NCBI RefSeq assembly: GCF_011682175.1
Contig: NZ_WHJG01000017.1
Location: 1-64,000, forward strand
DNA: 64,000 nt
Source of the DNA: Massilia frigida
GTDB lineage: Bacteria; Pseudomonadota; Gammaproteobacteria; Burkholderiales; Burkholderiaceae_D
Direction of reading: 5' to 3'
Below are positions 1-7,744 of this stretch, one piece after another. The first letter of the stretch is position 1. Each line of letters opens with the position of its first letter. A program made the translations under genes and the position numbers. The notes under the pieces are model-generated. The model ran no database searches, had not been told where the DNA came from, and saw only the letters and a program-made list of their open reading frames with translations.

Positions 1-1
1 C

Positions 2-100
2 ATGCGCAGCTTGCCGCTGGCGACGACGGTGGACGAGGTGGAGGCGCTGTTGCCGTGGAATTTGCATAGCCATGATTTAGCCAGCGAAACGGTTCCCTGA
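2..100 (+). pseudogene. C-terminal end of an IS66-like transposase (partial at window edge)
   Basis: An open frame enters from the left edge and stops with TGA at 98-100. The visible residues include the segment VDEVEALLPWNL. This resembles the C-terminal tail of IS66-family TnpC transposases, which usually ends in a motif like IDELLPWN. Only about 32 residues can be seen, so family membership is an inference from this short motif, and the rest of the element lies outside the window. The stop is followed at once, in the same frame, by hydrolase-like sequence. That suggests an insertion-sequence remnant abutting a disrupted gene. No terminal inverted repeat could be identified. Confidence 0.5.
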
Positions 101-595
101 ACAGCCTGGGGTTCATGGGGCACTTACGAACAGCCGGGTGAACGGATTGGCGTGATCGGCACCTCGCTCGGCGCCGCAGCGCTGGTGTTGTCGAAACCCG
201 GACGCGGGATCGATGCGCTGGTGATCGAGGCGATGTATCCGACGATTGAAGAAGCGATCGACAATCGCCTGCGCCTGTATCTGGGGAGCGCGGGTGCGGC
301 GCTCGCACCGCTGTTGCTATGGCAGGTGCCGCTGCGGCTGGACCTGACTCTGGACCAACTGCGGCCGATCGATGCGGTGGGAGCGCTGGCCTGCCCTACC
401 CTGATTGTGGGTGGCGAGAAGGATCAGCATACCAACGAGGCCGAAACGCGCCGCATTTACGCTGCCGTGCCAGAACCAAAACAGCTGTGGATCGTGGCTG
501 GGGCTGCACATACCGACTTTTATGGCGTCGCAAGGAGCGAGTACGAATCGCGCATCGGCCAGTTCATGGCTCTTCACCTCCGCGGCATCAAATAG
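101..595 (+). pseudogene. 5'-truncated alpha/beta hydrolase
   Basis: The reading frame encodes the C-terminal two thirds of an alpha/beta hydrolase. The nucleophile elbow GTSLGAA (pattern G-x-S-x-G) lies just after GERIGVI. The expected acid appears in a VGGEKDQHT loop, and the catalytic His in AGAAHTDF. Hydrolase-like residues can be read upstream of the first GTG (152) back to about position 119, but the N-terminal strands and oxyanion-hole region are missing. The frame is interrupted by the TGA at 98-100 that ends the transposase-like fragment. The gene therefore looks truncated by a mobile element rather than starting at 152. The substrate cannot be inferred. Confidence 0.6.
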
Positions 596-596
596 C

Positions 597-1469
597 TCAG
601 CCACGCTGTACCAGCGCTGGTAATGCTACTTCATTGGTACGAAAACACATTTTCCAGTACCAAACCAAGGCCATCATACAGAACGGCAATAGCGCTAGTT
701 CAGGCAGCCAGTAGCCGATTGAATCAATCTGCGATTTTTCTGCGACCAAAGAGATTCCGTATCCTCGCCCTATAAAAAAGATGATCGCATTGTAGGCGCC
801 ATGAACGAACATAGGAGCATACAACGAAGCAAACCTTACAGCTAAAATTGCATAGATAATTCCGTGCACAAAACTACTCAAGAAACTTTGATCAATATGA
901 AAAACTCCGAACACAAATGACGAGGCGAGGATGCCGTAGCTTAATTGATATTTTTCGCGCAAACGTCGCAATATGAAGCCGCGAAAAATAATTTCCTCAA
1001 TAATAGGGCCGATGAGCACAGTTGTCATTGCTTCTAGAACTAGCCAACTGCGCAGCCATTTCGTCTCTTCAAACGCCGAAGCCGAAACAAGGTTCCAATG
1101 CCGGTAAGCCCATTCGACATTAATCTGCGCGCTAAAAAGAACAAGCAATGCCCAGCATGCGATCCCAGACAATACGGTTACCATGATTACGATCACCAGC
1201 TCAATACGGGCCGAACGTGTTATTTTATTCCCCATCATTTTCGCGAAAGTAAGATTTTCTCTATGTAGAAAATTTTTACTTAAAATAATCATTGTGATCG
1301 CAATGCCAATCCACTGCAAGTATATAAAATTAGTTATCCCACTTCCAACGTAAGTACAAGCCTCGTGCCATGCAACAGTCACAACCATCCACACGATAAG
1401 AATTTCGTAGACCCTAACAGGGGCCGAGCGCGACAGCGTGGGCACAACTGAATTTTCTGTTTTCAGCAT
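597..1469 (-). CDS. CPBP-family intramembrane metalloprotease, candidate bacteriocin self-immunity protein
   Basis: The product is a polytopic membrane protein of 290 residues with the CPBP (Abi, Rce1-like) signature: EEIIFRGF around residues 158-165 (EExxxR), FGVFHID around 188 with a conserved His, and FVHGAYN around 222-227 with a second His and an Asn. These are the metal and catalytic residues of the family. The ATG at 1469 is chosen over an upstream TTG (1511) because a GGGGGAG purine tract precedes it. The gene is the last of a minus-strand run behind a double-glycine peptide and its ABC exporter. In Gram-positive bacteriocin loci (plantaricin PlnI/PlnLR and sakacin 23K types), CPBP proteins give self-immunity. 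That role here is an inference; leader or signal processing is the alternative. The gene is clearly richer in A+T than its flanks. Confidence 0.8.
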   Translation of the reverse strand: MLKTENSVVPTLSRSAPVRVYEILIVWMVVTVAWHEACTYVGSGITNFIYLQWIGIAITMIILSKNFLHRENLTFAKMMGNKITRSARIELVIVIMVTVLSGIACWALLVLFSAQINVEWAYRHWNLVSASAFEETKWLRSWLVLEAMTTVLIGPIIEEIIFRGFILRRLREKYQLSYGILASSFVFGVFHIDQSFLSSFVHGIIYAILAVRFASLYAPMFVHGAYNAIIFFIGRGYGISLVAEKSQIDSIGYWLPELALLPFCMMALVWYWKMCFRTNEVALPALVQRG

Positions 1470-1502
1470 TACTCCCCCATGGCAAATTCCAAAAATTTTT
1501 AA

Positions 1503-1539
1503 GGGTGGCAAAGCGCCGCGCCGCTCAGCTCTACCACCC
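1503..1539 (-). terminator. Hairpin between bacteriocin peptide and CPBP gene (possible attenuator)
   Basis: On the minus strand GGGTGG (1539-1534) pairs with CCACCC (1508-1503), and a self-complementary GC-rich block lies inside. An A/T-rich stretch with a run of five T follows. It sits between the peptide stop and the start of the protease gene, so partial termination would give more peptide transcript than immunity transcript. The structure is seen; the function is inferred. Confidence 0.4.
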
Positions 1540-1574
1540 GGTTTTTAATCGCCGATATACCTATCCTCTATTTT

Positions 1575-1769
1575 TTACTCGTGAGTCATGTCATAGAGCC
1601 AACGGCCCAACCTTCCGCCCCAACTCTGTAGCTGATTAAACCCTGAGGAAATTGCATTACCGAAGTCCGCCGGGCTACCAGTACAGCCAACCTCTTTTGT
1701 GGAGACCGAGCAAGAGAGTTCACCACCACTGATTGCATTGAGAATAGCAACATTGTCGATTACTTGCAT
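1575..1769 (-). CDS. Double-glycine leader peptide, putative bacteriocin/microcin precursor
   Basis: This gene encodes 64 residues. The leader MQVIDNVAILNAISGG ends in Gly-Gly and has hydrophobic residues at spaced positions, as in substrates of C39-peptidase ABC exporters. The predicted mature peptide has 48 residues, starts ELSC, and carries two Cys nine residues apart that could form a disulfide. It has a Gly-rich middle (GNAISSGFN) and a Trp/Arg-containing amphipathic end (SWGGRLGRWLYD). The ATG at 1769 is preceded by a perfect GAGGAG at 1775-1780 with a 5-base gap. An in-frame GTG at 1775 overlaps that ribosome site and is less likely. It lies directly downstream of the matching exporter genes and upstream of a CPBP protease. 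I recognise no named bacteriocin in it. Confidence 0.75.
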   Translation of the reverse strand: MQVIDNVAILNAISGGELSCSVSTKEVGCTGSPADFGNAISSGFNQLQSWGGRLGRWLYDMTHE

Positions 1770-1821
1770 AACCACTCCTCGTTAAATTATCAACCGCGCC
1801 GGATGCGAGATTGATTCCCTA

Positions 1822-1850
1822 CTATTGAAAAAGGCTAGAAAAATCGTCAA
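1822..1850 (-). promoter_or_regulatory. Weak candidate promoter for the bacteriocin peptide gene
   Basis: In the AT-rich gap between the exporter stop (2000) and the peptide start (1769), TTGACG (1850-1845) is separated by 17 bases from CAATAG (1827-1822). The -35 box is good and the -10 box is poor. A separate promoter here would allow peptide expression independent of the exporter genes. The only other support is the 230-base non-coding gap. Confidence 0.25.
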
Positions 1851-1999
1851 TAATTTGATTTTATAAATTCTACTTAAAAATTCGATATGTTAAAGTTGAC
1901 TCGCTAGGGCAAGGATTCATCAATCGATTCGCGTATTTATATTTTCCCATGTTTTCGCAAGTCGTCATTGTCACAAAACAATCAAGTCCCAGCCATGTT

Positions 2000-4102
2000 T
2001 CAGCAAGCCTGAGGGGTTGAGCTATGGTTACTCAACTCAACCGCTTTCCCGCCACTCAAACCAACCACACGATCCGCAGAGTTAATCGTCTCAGGCCGAT
2101 GGGCCACCATGATGCGCGTCAGTTCCATGGCACTCAACACCGCGTTCACCAGCTGTTCATTTTGAATATCCAGATGGCTGGTCGCTTCATCCAGCGCCAG
2201 CACTTTGGGCGACTTATACAGCGCCCGGGCCAAAAGAATCCGTTGTTTCTGCCCGCCCGACAAACTGCTGCCCATGTCCCCCACCAAGGTCTGATACCCC
2301 ATCGGCATTGACACAATCTCGTCATGCACAGCCGCCAGCCGTGCGCACCGCTGCACGTCGGCATATTCACATTTGCTGTCGAAAAAACTGATGTTGTCGA
2401 TGATGGAACCCGCCAGGAGCACATCATCCTGCATCACTGTCCCGACCAGCTGTCGATATGCCGGCAGGCCAAGCTGCTGAATCGGTATTCCATCGATCAT
2501 CACCTCCCCTTCTGTCGGCGCGAGCAAGCCGAGAAGGATCTTGCACATCGTGGTCTTGCCGCATCCGCTAGGACCGACCAACGCAACGCTCTGCCCCGCC
2601 GGTATGTGCAGATTCACGCCATCCAGAATCCATGGCTCGCCGTCCGCATAGCGAAACTTCACATCGCGCAGGGTGATGCTGGGAGAAATCCGGCTCAAAT
2701 CGCTCTCCCACATGGTCGTCGGTTCCGCCGGCTCAAGAACGATATCGGACAGCCGCTCTGCATGCAGTCCCAGCATCTTCAGGCTGATCAGCATATCCAC
2801 CAGACTGATCATGCGGCCGGCGAACGTCCCCGCGTAACTGATGAATGCCATCAGCATCCCCACCGTCAGCGCGTTTCGCAGCACCAGCCCCGCCCCAACG
2901 TAGAAAACGACCAGACCTTGCAAGCCGATGATCGTGCTGTTCGCCGCCTTGAGCAAAATGGTGAGTTTTTCGGTCCTGGCATCGCGGTTCACGACATCCT
3001 GCTTCAGGTTTTGCCAGCGTGCCTTGCGCTCGGCCTCTCGTCCAAATAACTTGAGGGGAACGATGGCGCGCACGGTTTCCACAAAATGCGTATTTTCCTT
3101 CGCTGCGAGTATCAACCGTTCCTGCGATGCGGCTCTGAGCGGCTGGTAGAAAATCCATCTCAACGCGGCATACAGCGCGACGCTGAGGACCACGATCAGC
3201 GTGAGCTCCGCGCTGTACATCAACATCATCCCCAAGGCCAGCAATGCCATCAATCCATCCAGCACGCTCTCCACGAACACGCTGGTCAAGGTCTGCTGGA
3301 TCGCGGTAATACTGCCGAAACGGGACAGCACGTCGCCCAGGTGACGTTTCTCAAAAAATACCGTCGGCAGGTTGATCAGATGCGAGAACACGCGGGCCGA
3401 CCATTGCAGCCCGACGTCGATACTCCATCTCATCAACACCATGCTGCGCGCGATACCGATCAGCGTCTGCGTCACCAGCAGCAGAGCAAAGCCGACCACC
3501 AATATCTGCAGCAACTGGTGATCGCCGCTGACGATCACCTCGTCGATCACGTACTGGTTAAACAGTGGCGATACAAGCGCAAACACTTCAAGCGCCAGTG
3601 CCAGCGCAAACACTTGCAACAAGGCCCGGCGCAATCCCACCACCGGTCCGGTCAGCTGCTTGATCGACATTCTCCGGGTGGCGTCTTTTTTCTCGAATTG
3701 CGCCGTCGGCAGGAGTTCCAGTGCGACCCCGGTAAAATGGTCCGACACCTCGGCCATCGTCAGGTGACGTTCACCGACGGCCGGATCGAAAATAACGACA
3801 GTCGTGGTGCCGCGCAAGCTGCGCTTGATCGTCTTGAGGACGACGAAGTGATTCAGATTCCAATGCAGTATGCAGGGACACTTCAAGGCACCCAATTCTT
3901 CCAGCGCCAGTCTTAACGGCCGCGAGGCGAGATGCATCGAACCGGCATGGCGCATTAATTGCGCCAAATTCGCGCCCTTGAGACTGATCGAAAAACGCCG
4001 CCGTAAATCCGCCAGATCCATATGGCTGCCGAAATGGCTGGCCACCATGGCCAGGCAAGCCAGGCCGCATTCGCTCGATTCGGTCTGTAGAATGGGTTTC
4101 AT
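2000..4102 (-). CDS. Peptidase-containing ABC transporter (C39 peptidase, bacteriocin exporter)
   Basis: This 700-residue protein has the classic three-part layout. The N-terminal C39 peptidase (1 to about 140) has QTESSECGLAC with Gln6 and catalytic Cys12, His85 in NHFVVLK and Asp106 in FDPAVG, so the protease triad is intact rather than degenerate. A six-helix transmembrane domain (about 160-450) follows. The ATPase domain has Walker A GPSGCGKTT near 510, signature LSGGQKQR near 611 and Walker B VLALDEATS near 633. Such proteins (CvaB, LagD type) cut the double-glycine leader and export the mature peptide. GGGAGG precedes the ATG, 21 bases after the HlyD-like gene stop. With that adaptor and an outer-membrane TolC (not in the window) it would form a type I secretion channel. 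Its likely substrate is encoded just downstream. Confidence 0.92.
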   Translation of the reverse strand: MKPILQTESSECGLACLAMVASHFGSHMDLADLRRRFSISLKGANLAQLMRHAGSMHLASRPLRLALEELGALKCPCILHWNLNHFVVLKTIKRSLRGTTTVVIFDPAVGERHLTMAEVSDHFTGVALELLPTAQFEKKDATRRMSIKQLTGPVVGLRRALLQVFALALALEVFALVSPLFNQYVIDEVIVSGDHQLLQILVVGFALLLVTQTLIGIARSMVLMRWSIDVGLQWSARVFSHLINLPTVFFEKRHLGDVLSRFGSITAIQQTLTSVFVESVLDGLMALLALGMMLMYSAELTLIVVLSVALYAALRWIFYQPLRAASQERLILAAKENTHFVETVRAIVPLKLFGREAERKARWQNLKQDVVNRDARTEKLTILLKAANSTIIGLQGLVVFYVGAGLVLRNALTVGMLMAFISYAGTFAGRMISLVDMLISLKMLGLHAERLSDIVLEPAEPTTMWESDLSRISPSITLRDVKFRYADGEPWILDGVNLHIPAGQSVALVGPSGCGKTTMCKILLGLLAPTEGEVMIDGIPIQQLGLPAYRQLVGTVMQDDVLLAGSIIDNISFFDSKCEYADVQRCARLAAVHDEIVSMPMGYQTLVGDMGSSLSGGQKQRILLARALYKSPKVLALDEATSHLDIQNEQLVNAVLSAMELTRIMVAHRPETINSADRVVGLSGGKAVELSNHSSTPQAC

Positions 4103-4123
4103 CGCCGCCTCCCTCAGATTGAC

Positions 4124-5524
4124 TTAACGCTGCGCCGCCGCCAGCAACGGCGCGGCGATCCATTCCCAAATGCGCCGCTCGTCTTGCACGATGTCGGCTT
4201 CCAAGGTCATCCCGGCGCGCAGCGGCTGCGCCACGCCATACACATCGATGCTCTGGCGCGATAACTGGACCCTGATCCGGAACAAGGCTTCGCTGCTGTT
4301 GGCTCCGGGCGTGCTTAGTTGGGCATTGCTCAGGATCGTACTGGCCAGATGAGGGGGCAATTCATTGGGCGCGAACGGCGCCTTGCTGATATCGACAATG
4401 CGCCCGCGATGCAGCCCGAATTTCTGATAGGGATAGGCCTGATAACGTATCAAGACCGTCTGCCCGTCAGCGACAAACCCCATCATCCGGCTTGGCGCAT
4501 ACAGTTGAACCTCCAACGGCTCCATGGATTGCTTGCCGTTCGCCCCGGGAATCAATACCGCCAGCGACTGAGCTGCAACGACCGCTTGTCCGGACCGGTA
4601 GGTGATGGTCGCCACGATGCCGGCCTGTGGCGCGAGTATCAGACTGGTTTTCCGACTTTGATTTTCGGCGATGTCCTTGTCGATGCCGGCCTCCGAACGC
4701 TGTAATTGCGCGATCATGTTAGCCAGCTCGCCGGCGCTGGCGTTGCGTTCGGCCGTCAGGTTCAGCCAGCTGGCTTGTAGCTGCAGTTTTGCTCTCGCAA
4801 GCGTACTCACCCGTGCGCCAAGATCGATCAATTCTTCTTGCTTTTGCTGCGTCTGCGCGGCGGAGACGAAGCCATTTCCTTGCAGTGTTTCATACTTGGC
4901 GAGGCTAGCCCTGGCCAGTTCGATCCGTCGCTGCGCCAACGCGATTTCCTGATCCAACTCCAGCGTTTCCGCATTGACGTTCAACAAACGTTCATCGATG
5001 GCGCTCGTCTTGTCGCGATGCTGTGCCAGCCGGGTGCGGCGCTCCGACGCCAGCGTGTTTTTCTGGATCGTTAACTGTTGGGCCACCAGCATGGAAATCT
5101 CCCCGCTGCCGCCCTGGCGTTCCGTGGACACCTCGAACAGCGGCTGCCCGGCGACGACAGCCTGCCCTTCGGTCACGAAACTGCGCGAAAGAATTCCCGA
5201 GTTCATGGCAGAGATCGTCAAGCTTCCGCCTGCAGGCAAGGTCATCCCTGTCACCCGGGCTTTGCTGGTCACGCTGCCGAAGAAAATGTAGGCAAGAACG
5301 CACAGCGCCATCGCCAGGGCAACGCATGCAACGATCCGGACCGACATGGGCTGGGCGAGCCGGATCGCACCCATCCATTGATTGGCGTGCGCTTGCGCCA
5401 CCTCCTTGCGGAAGAAGGTGTCGTTAACAGCGGCTTGATGTTCGGGTGGAGCGGCCTGCGGCGTATCCGGCGCGGCGCTGGTGAGCGTGTTCTGACAAAT
5501 GTTCGACATTGGGCAAGGTCTCAT
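4124..5524 (-). CDS. HlyD-family periplasmic adaptor of a bacteriocin type I secretion system
   Basis: This membrane-fusion protein of about 466 residues has one N-terminal transmembrane segment (about 64-84). A biotinyl-lipoyl-like half motif (SGILSRSFVTEGQAVVAGQ) follows, then a long Gln/Ala/Glu-rich coiled-coil hairpin (about 140-290) and a second lipoyl half (APQAGIVATI). This matches CvaA/HlyD adaptors that bridge the inner-membrane ABC exporter and TolC. Two in-frame ATGs (5524 and 5509) are possible, and neither has a strong ribosome site. It heads the cassette and is followed after 21 bases by the peptidase-ABC gene. No TolC-like gene lies next to it, so a housekeeping TolC is presumably used. 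Confidence 0.88.
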   Translation of the reverse strand: MRPCPMSNICQNTLTSAAPDTPQAAPPEHQAAVNDTFFRKEVAQAHANQWMGAIRLAQPMSVRIVACVALAMALCVLAYIFFGSVTSKARVTGMTLPAGGSLTISAMNSGILSRSFVTEGQAVVAGQPLFEVSTERQGGSGEISMLVAQQLTIQKNTLASERRTRLAQHRDKTSAIDERLLNVNAETLELDQEIALAQRRIELARASLAKYETLQGNGFVSAAQTQQKQEELIDLGARVSTLARAKLQLQASWLNLTAERNASAGELANMIAQLQRSEAGIDKDIAENQSRKTSLILAPQAGIVATITYRSGQAVVAAQSLAVLIPGANGKQSMEPLEVQLYAPSRMMGFVADGQTVLIRYQAYPYQKFGLHRGRIVDISKAPFAPNELPPHLASTILSNAQLSTPGANSSEALFRIRVQLSRQSIDVYGVAQPLRAGMTLEADIVQDERRIWEWIAAPLLAAAQR

Positions 5525-5707
5525 TTCACGGTAAGCAGCGCGCGTCGCCTTCCAGCGGCGCGGTTTGCGTGAAGAAACAGAGTCTCAAAGCCTATCGAAC
5601 ATGAAGTCTTAGCTAATGACTTAACGTAAGTTTTTCCGACAATCTATTTAATGCATGTCAGCTTGCGGTAGAACAATACTGTGATTGTAAGATCAAACGG
5701 TCAGCGT

Positions 5708-5727
5708 GCTGCCCTGCGGAGGGCAGC
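5708..5727 (-). terminator. Stem-loop downstream of the MipA/OmpV gene
   Basis: An 8-bp perfect stem (GCTGCCCT/AGGGCAGC) with a 4-base loop lies 15 bases past the stop of the MipA/OmpV gene. No T tract follows on the minus strand, so it is a weak or factor-dependent terminator candidate. It may also insulate the bacteriocin cassette, whose own upstream region (5525-5707) is AT-rich and gene-free. Confidence 0.35.
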
Positions 5728-5741
5728 GCTTGCAATACCGC

Positions 5742-6584
5742 TCAGTCGCCGGCCAAGCGGGTCGAACGGCCCAGGGTCCAGGCGAACGCCACGCCGGCCG
5801 ACGCACCGGACTTCTTCTTCATCAGCGGACTGTCTTCGTTGGCGGCACCCGCATAACTCTCAAACCGCACGAAACCCAACACGCGCATATCGTCATTGAG
5901 CATGCGCGACGCGCTCGCGCCCACCCGTGCCAGGATCAGCCCCGCGTCGGCCTGATAAGCGGGCCGGGTCGATGTGGCGTAGCGCGGCTGAACTTCGTAG
6001 AAATAACGGTTCACCTTCTTGTCGCCGATGGCCACGCCGGCATTGGCATCGAAGGTCCACAAGCCGTCGGCGCTGCGCATTTCGTACACCACTTTCGGCT
6101 CGAACGTGAAGCCCTGCGTGCGCATGCCGGCGCGCGCTTCGATCACGGCACGCAGCGGGATGTCGAGGCGGATGCGGCTCGATGCGCTAGGTTCGGCGAC
6201 GCGCACCTTCAGGCGCGGCCCGAATTCGAGCAAGAGGCCCAGGTTGGGCATGCCGGCGCGCGCGGCCACGTCGTCGGAGCGCGCCGGCAGCGATGCCGCC
6301 AGGCCCACATCGAGTTCGACCGCCTCGCGCTTGAGCAGGCGCGCGCCGATGCCGTTTTGGTCAGCGCGCAACACCAGGCCGCGGTAGATCAGGAACGGCA
6401 ACACCAGGCCGCGCGATGAGCGGTCGGCCGAGCCGGGATACGCAGGCGCGGAGGCGACGCCGCCAAGGACGCCGGCTTCCCACAGCGGGAGCGGTTTGTT
6501 TTCGGGTGGCGCGGCGAAAGCGGCGATGGGGAGGGCCAGAAGGATGGCGGCAATTGCTACGGCTGGTTTCATGCGGATGCTCAC
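5742..6584 (-). CDS. MipA/OmpV family outer-membrane protein
   Basis: The product has 280 residues. Its N-terminal signal peptide (hydrophobic run PAVAIAAILLALPIAAFA) ends in an Ala-x-Ala type site. The rest is rich in alternating hydrophobic/polar strands, with the family-typical opening LWEAGVLGGVASAPAYPGS and PFLIYRG. MipA/OmpV proteins are beta-barrel outer-membrane proteins. Some act as scaffolds for murein-synthesis enzymes, and others are of unknown transport role. An internal ATG four codons later is an equally plausible start. It is the most downstream gene of the minus-strand island but is separated from the nuclease gene by about 100 bases that include a repeat, so it is probably transcribed alone. 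Confidence 0.75.
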   Translation of the reverse strand: MSIRMKPAVAIAAILLALPIAAFAAPPENKPLPLWEAGVLGGVASAPAYPGSADRSSRGLVLPFLIYRGLVLRADQNGIGARLLKREAVELDVGLAASLPARSDDVAARAGMPNLGLLLEFGPRLKVRVAEPSASSRIRLDIPLRAVIEARAGMRTQGFTFEPKVVYEMRSADGLWTFDANAGVAIGDKKVNRYFYEVQPRYATSTRPAYQADAGLILARVGASASRMLNDDMRVLGFVRFESYAGAANEDSPLMKKKSGASAGVAFAWTLGRSTRLAGD

Positions 6585-6601
6585 GGGTGGATCAGCGAAC
6601 T

Positions 6602-6628
6602 TGGATCCCCGCCTGCGCGGGGATGACG
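6602..6628. repeat. REP-like palindromic unit
   Basis: The sequence at 6602-6628 contains an imperfect palindrome whose arms, ATCCCCGC and GCGGGGAT, flank a short centre (6605-6624). It is bounded by TGG and GACG. Dispersed extragenic palindromes of this CCCCGC-GCGGGG form are common in GC-rich betaproteobacteria. A related unit with CTCCC/GGGAG arms is at 16463-16488. Both lie in gaps between same-strand genes, where they may act as mRNA stabilisers or terminators. Confidence 0.55.
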
Positions 6629-6688
6629 TTGGAGGCGCGGTCTGCTTGCCAGACCTCGAGACTACACAGGGAGGTGTCGAAATGATAG

Positions 6689-7744
6689 TTACGGCCAGAT
6701 GGTTTTCAGCAGCGACGCCAGATGGTAACCGCCTTTGATCAGCTGCGTCTTGGCCAGCGCCGAACTGGGCACCGGATAATTCGATCCCATCTCCAGCCCG
6801 AAGGTGTAATACGTCTCGCCCTTACGGTTCACCTGCTTGCCGATCGCGCCCGGCGTCACGTCCGAATAGGCCATCTTGGACGCCGCCAGCGCGTCATCCG
6901 CCCACTGGTACGGCCAGCTGGTGACCTCGCCCGTGTTCATCGTCACCGCCGGTTTGCCATCGATGACCTTCTGCGCGAACTGCTCCGGCGTCTTGGTGCT
7001 GATGCGGCGCATCGCGTAATCGACCACGGTGCTGTCCCAGTACGCGTGGAACGGCCTGGTCGTCCACTTCGGCACACCGGGCGGCAGCGGCTTGGCTTCG
7101 CCCGGAATCAGGGCGGCGCTCAACGAGGTCAGTTTGTCGTCGTCGAGAAGCAGGCTGTTGCCGCCGCGCGAATCGTAGATGTTGAGGCTATCGATATCCG
7201 CGTGCTTCTTCGGCACCACGAACTTGCCATCCTTGCCGACAAACGCCGCCCCCACGTGCAGCGGCTGGTGAATGTCGCCGGTCATGTGCGCCACCAGCAG
7301 CAAGGCCTGGCGCCTGGTCAGCTTGTTCGGATTGAGCGCCGGATCGGTCTTGCCCTGCAAAACGGCGATCGCCTGCTTGAGCGTTTGCACGATGTCGACA
7401 TCGGCGGTGCCCACCGCACCATCATGATAGTGCTCGTTCTGGAACGGGATGTCGGTGTAGTGGTATTCGCTGTGGCGGGGATTGGCCGCCGTGTAGGCGT
7501 TCATTTCCTCCGTTGGCGGCGTGTAGCCGGCACCGCCCTTCGCGCTGTCGGCCCACACGGTAATCGATTCGAGGCTTTCGCCCGGCAGCAGCAGGGCCGC
7601 GACCTGCTTCTCCGCATTGCTGCCCTTGATCAGTTTTTCGGCGATGGCGCCGACCGCGCGGTGCCCCTCGGCGCCCCACGCCAGCGCATCTACCGATACG
7701 AAGGCGCCGGACAGCGCCAGTACACAAGCCAGTTTCTTCATCAT
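6689..7744 (-). CDS. Secreted S1/P1-type nuclease
   Basis: This 351-residue exported protein has a signal peptide followed by Trp23 of WGAEGHRAVG. That N-terminal Trp and His28 are zinc ligands in S1/P1 nucleases. Further family motifs are YHYTDIPF, HMTGDIHQPLH and DSRGGNS, which supply the other zinc-binding His and Asp residues. The enzymes cleave single-stranded DNA and RNA to 5'-mononucleotides. The ATG at 7744 has AAGGGG five bases upstream and overlaps the stop of the upstream phospholipase D-like gene (ATGATGA), so the two are translationally coupled. An open frame upstream to 7813 lacks such a ribosome site. With the coupled 5'-nucleotidase gene it suggests periplasmic or extracellular breakdown of nucleic acids for phosphate, purine or carbon supply. 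Confidence 0.88.
   Translation of the reverse strand: MMKKLACVLALSGAFVSVDALAWGAEGHRAVGAIAEKLIKGSNAEKQVAALLLPGESLESITVWADSAKGGAGYTPPTEEMNAYTAANPRHSEYHYTDIPFQNEHYHDGAVGTADVDIVQTLKQAIAVLQGKTDPALNPNKLTRRQALLLVAHMTGDIHQPLHVGAAFVGKDGKFVVPKKHADIDSLNIYDSRGGNSLLLDDDKLTSLSAALIPGEAKPLPPGVPKWTTRPFHAYWDSTVVDYAMRRISTKTPEQFAQKVIDGKPAVTMNTGEVTSWPYQWADDALAASKMAYSDVTPGAIGKQVNRKGETYYTFGLEMGSNYPVPSSALAKTQLIKGGYHLASLLKTIWP

Noticed and set aside
1503-1545. A tRNA-like stretch (GGTAGAGC-type sequence) on the minus strand between the bacteriocin peptide and CPBP genes.
   Set aside because: Only a D-arm-like fragment is present; there is no acceptor stem, anticodon arm or T arm, and the segment folds better as a simple hairpin.
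1870-1950. A 26-codon minus-strand open frame in the gap before the bacteriocin peptide, considered as a second small peptide.
   Set aside because: It has no ribosome site, no Gly-Gly leader and is AT-rich non-coding in character.
6602-6628. The palindrome was considered as a CRISPR repeat.
   Set aside because: No regularly spaced copies occur anywhere in the window.
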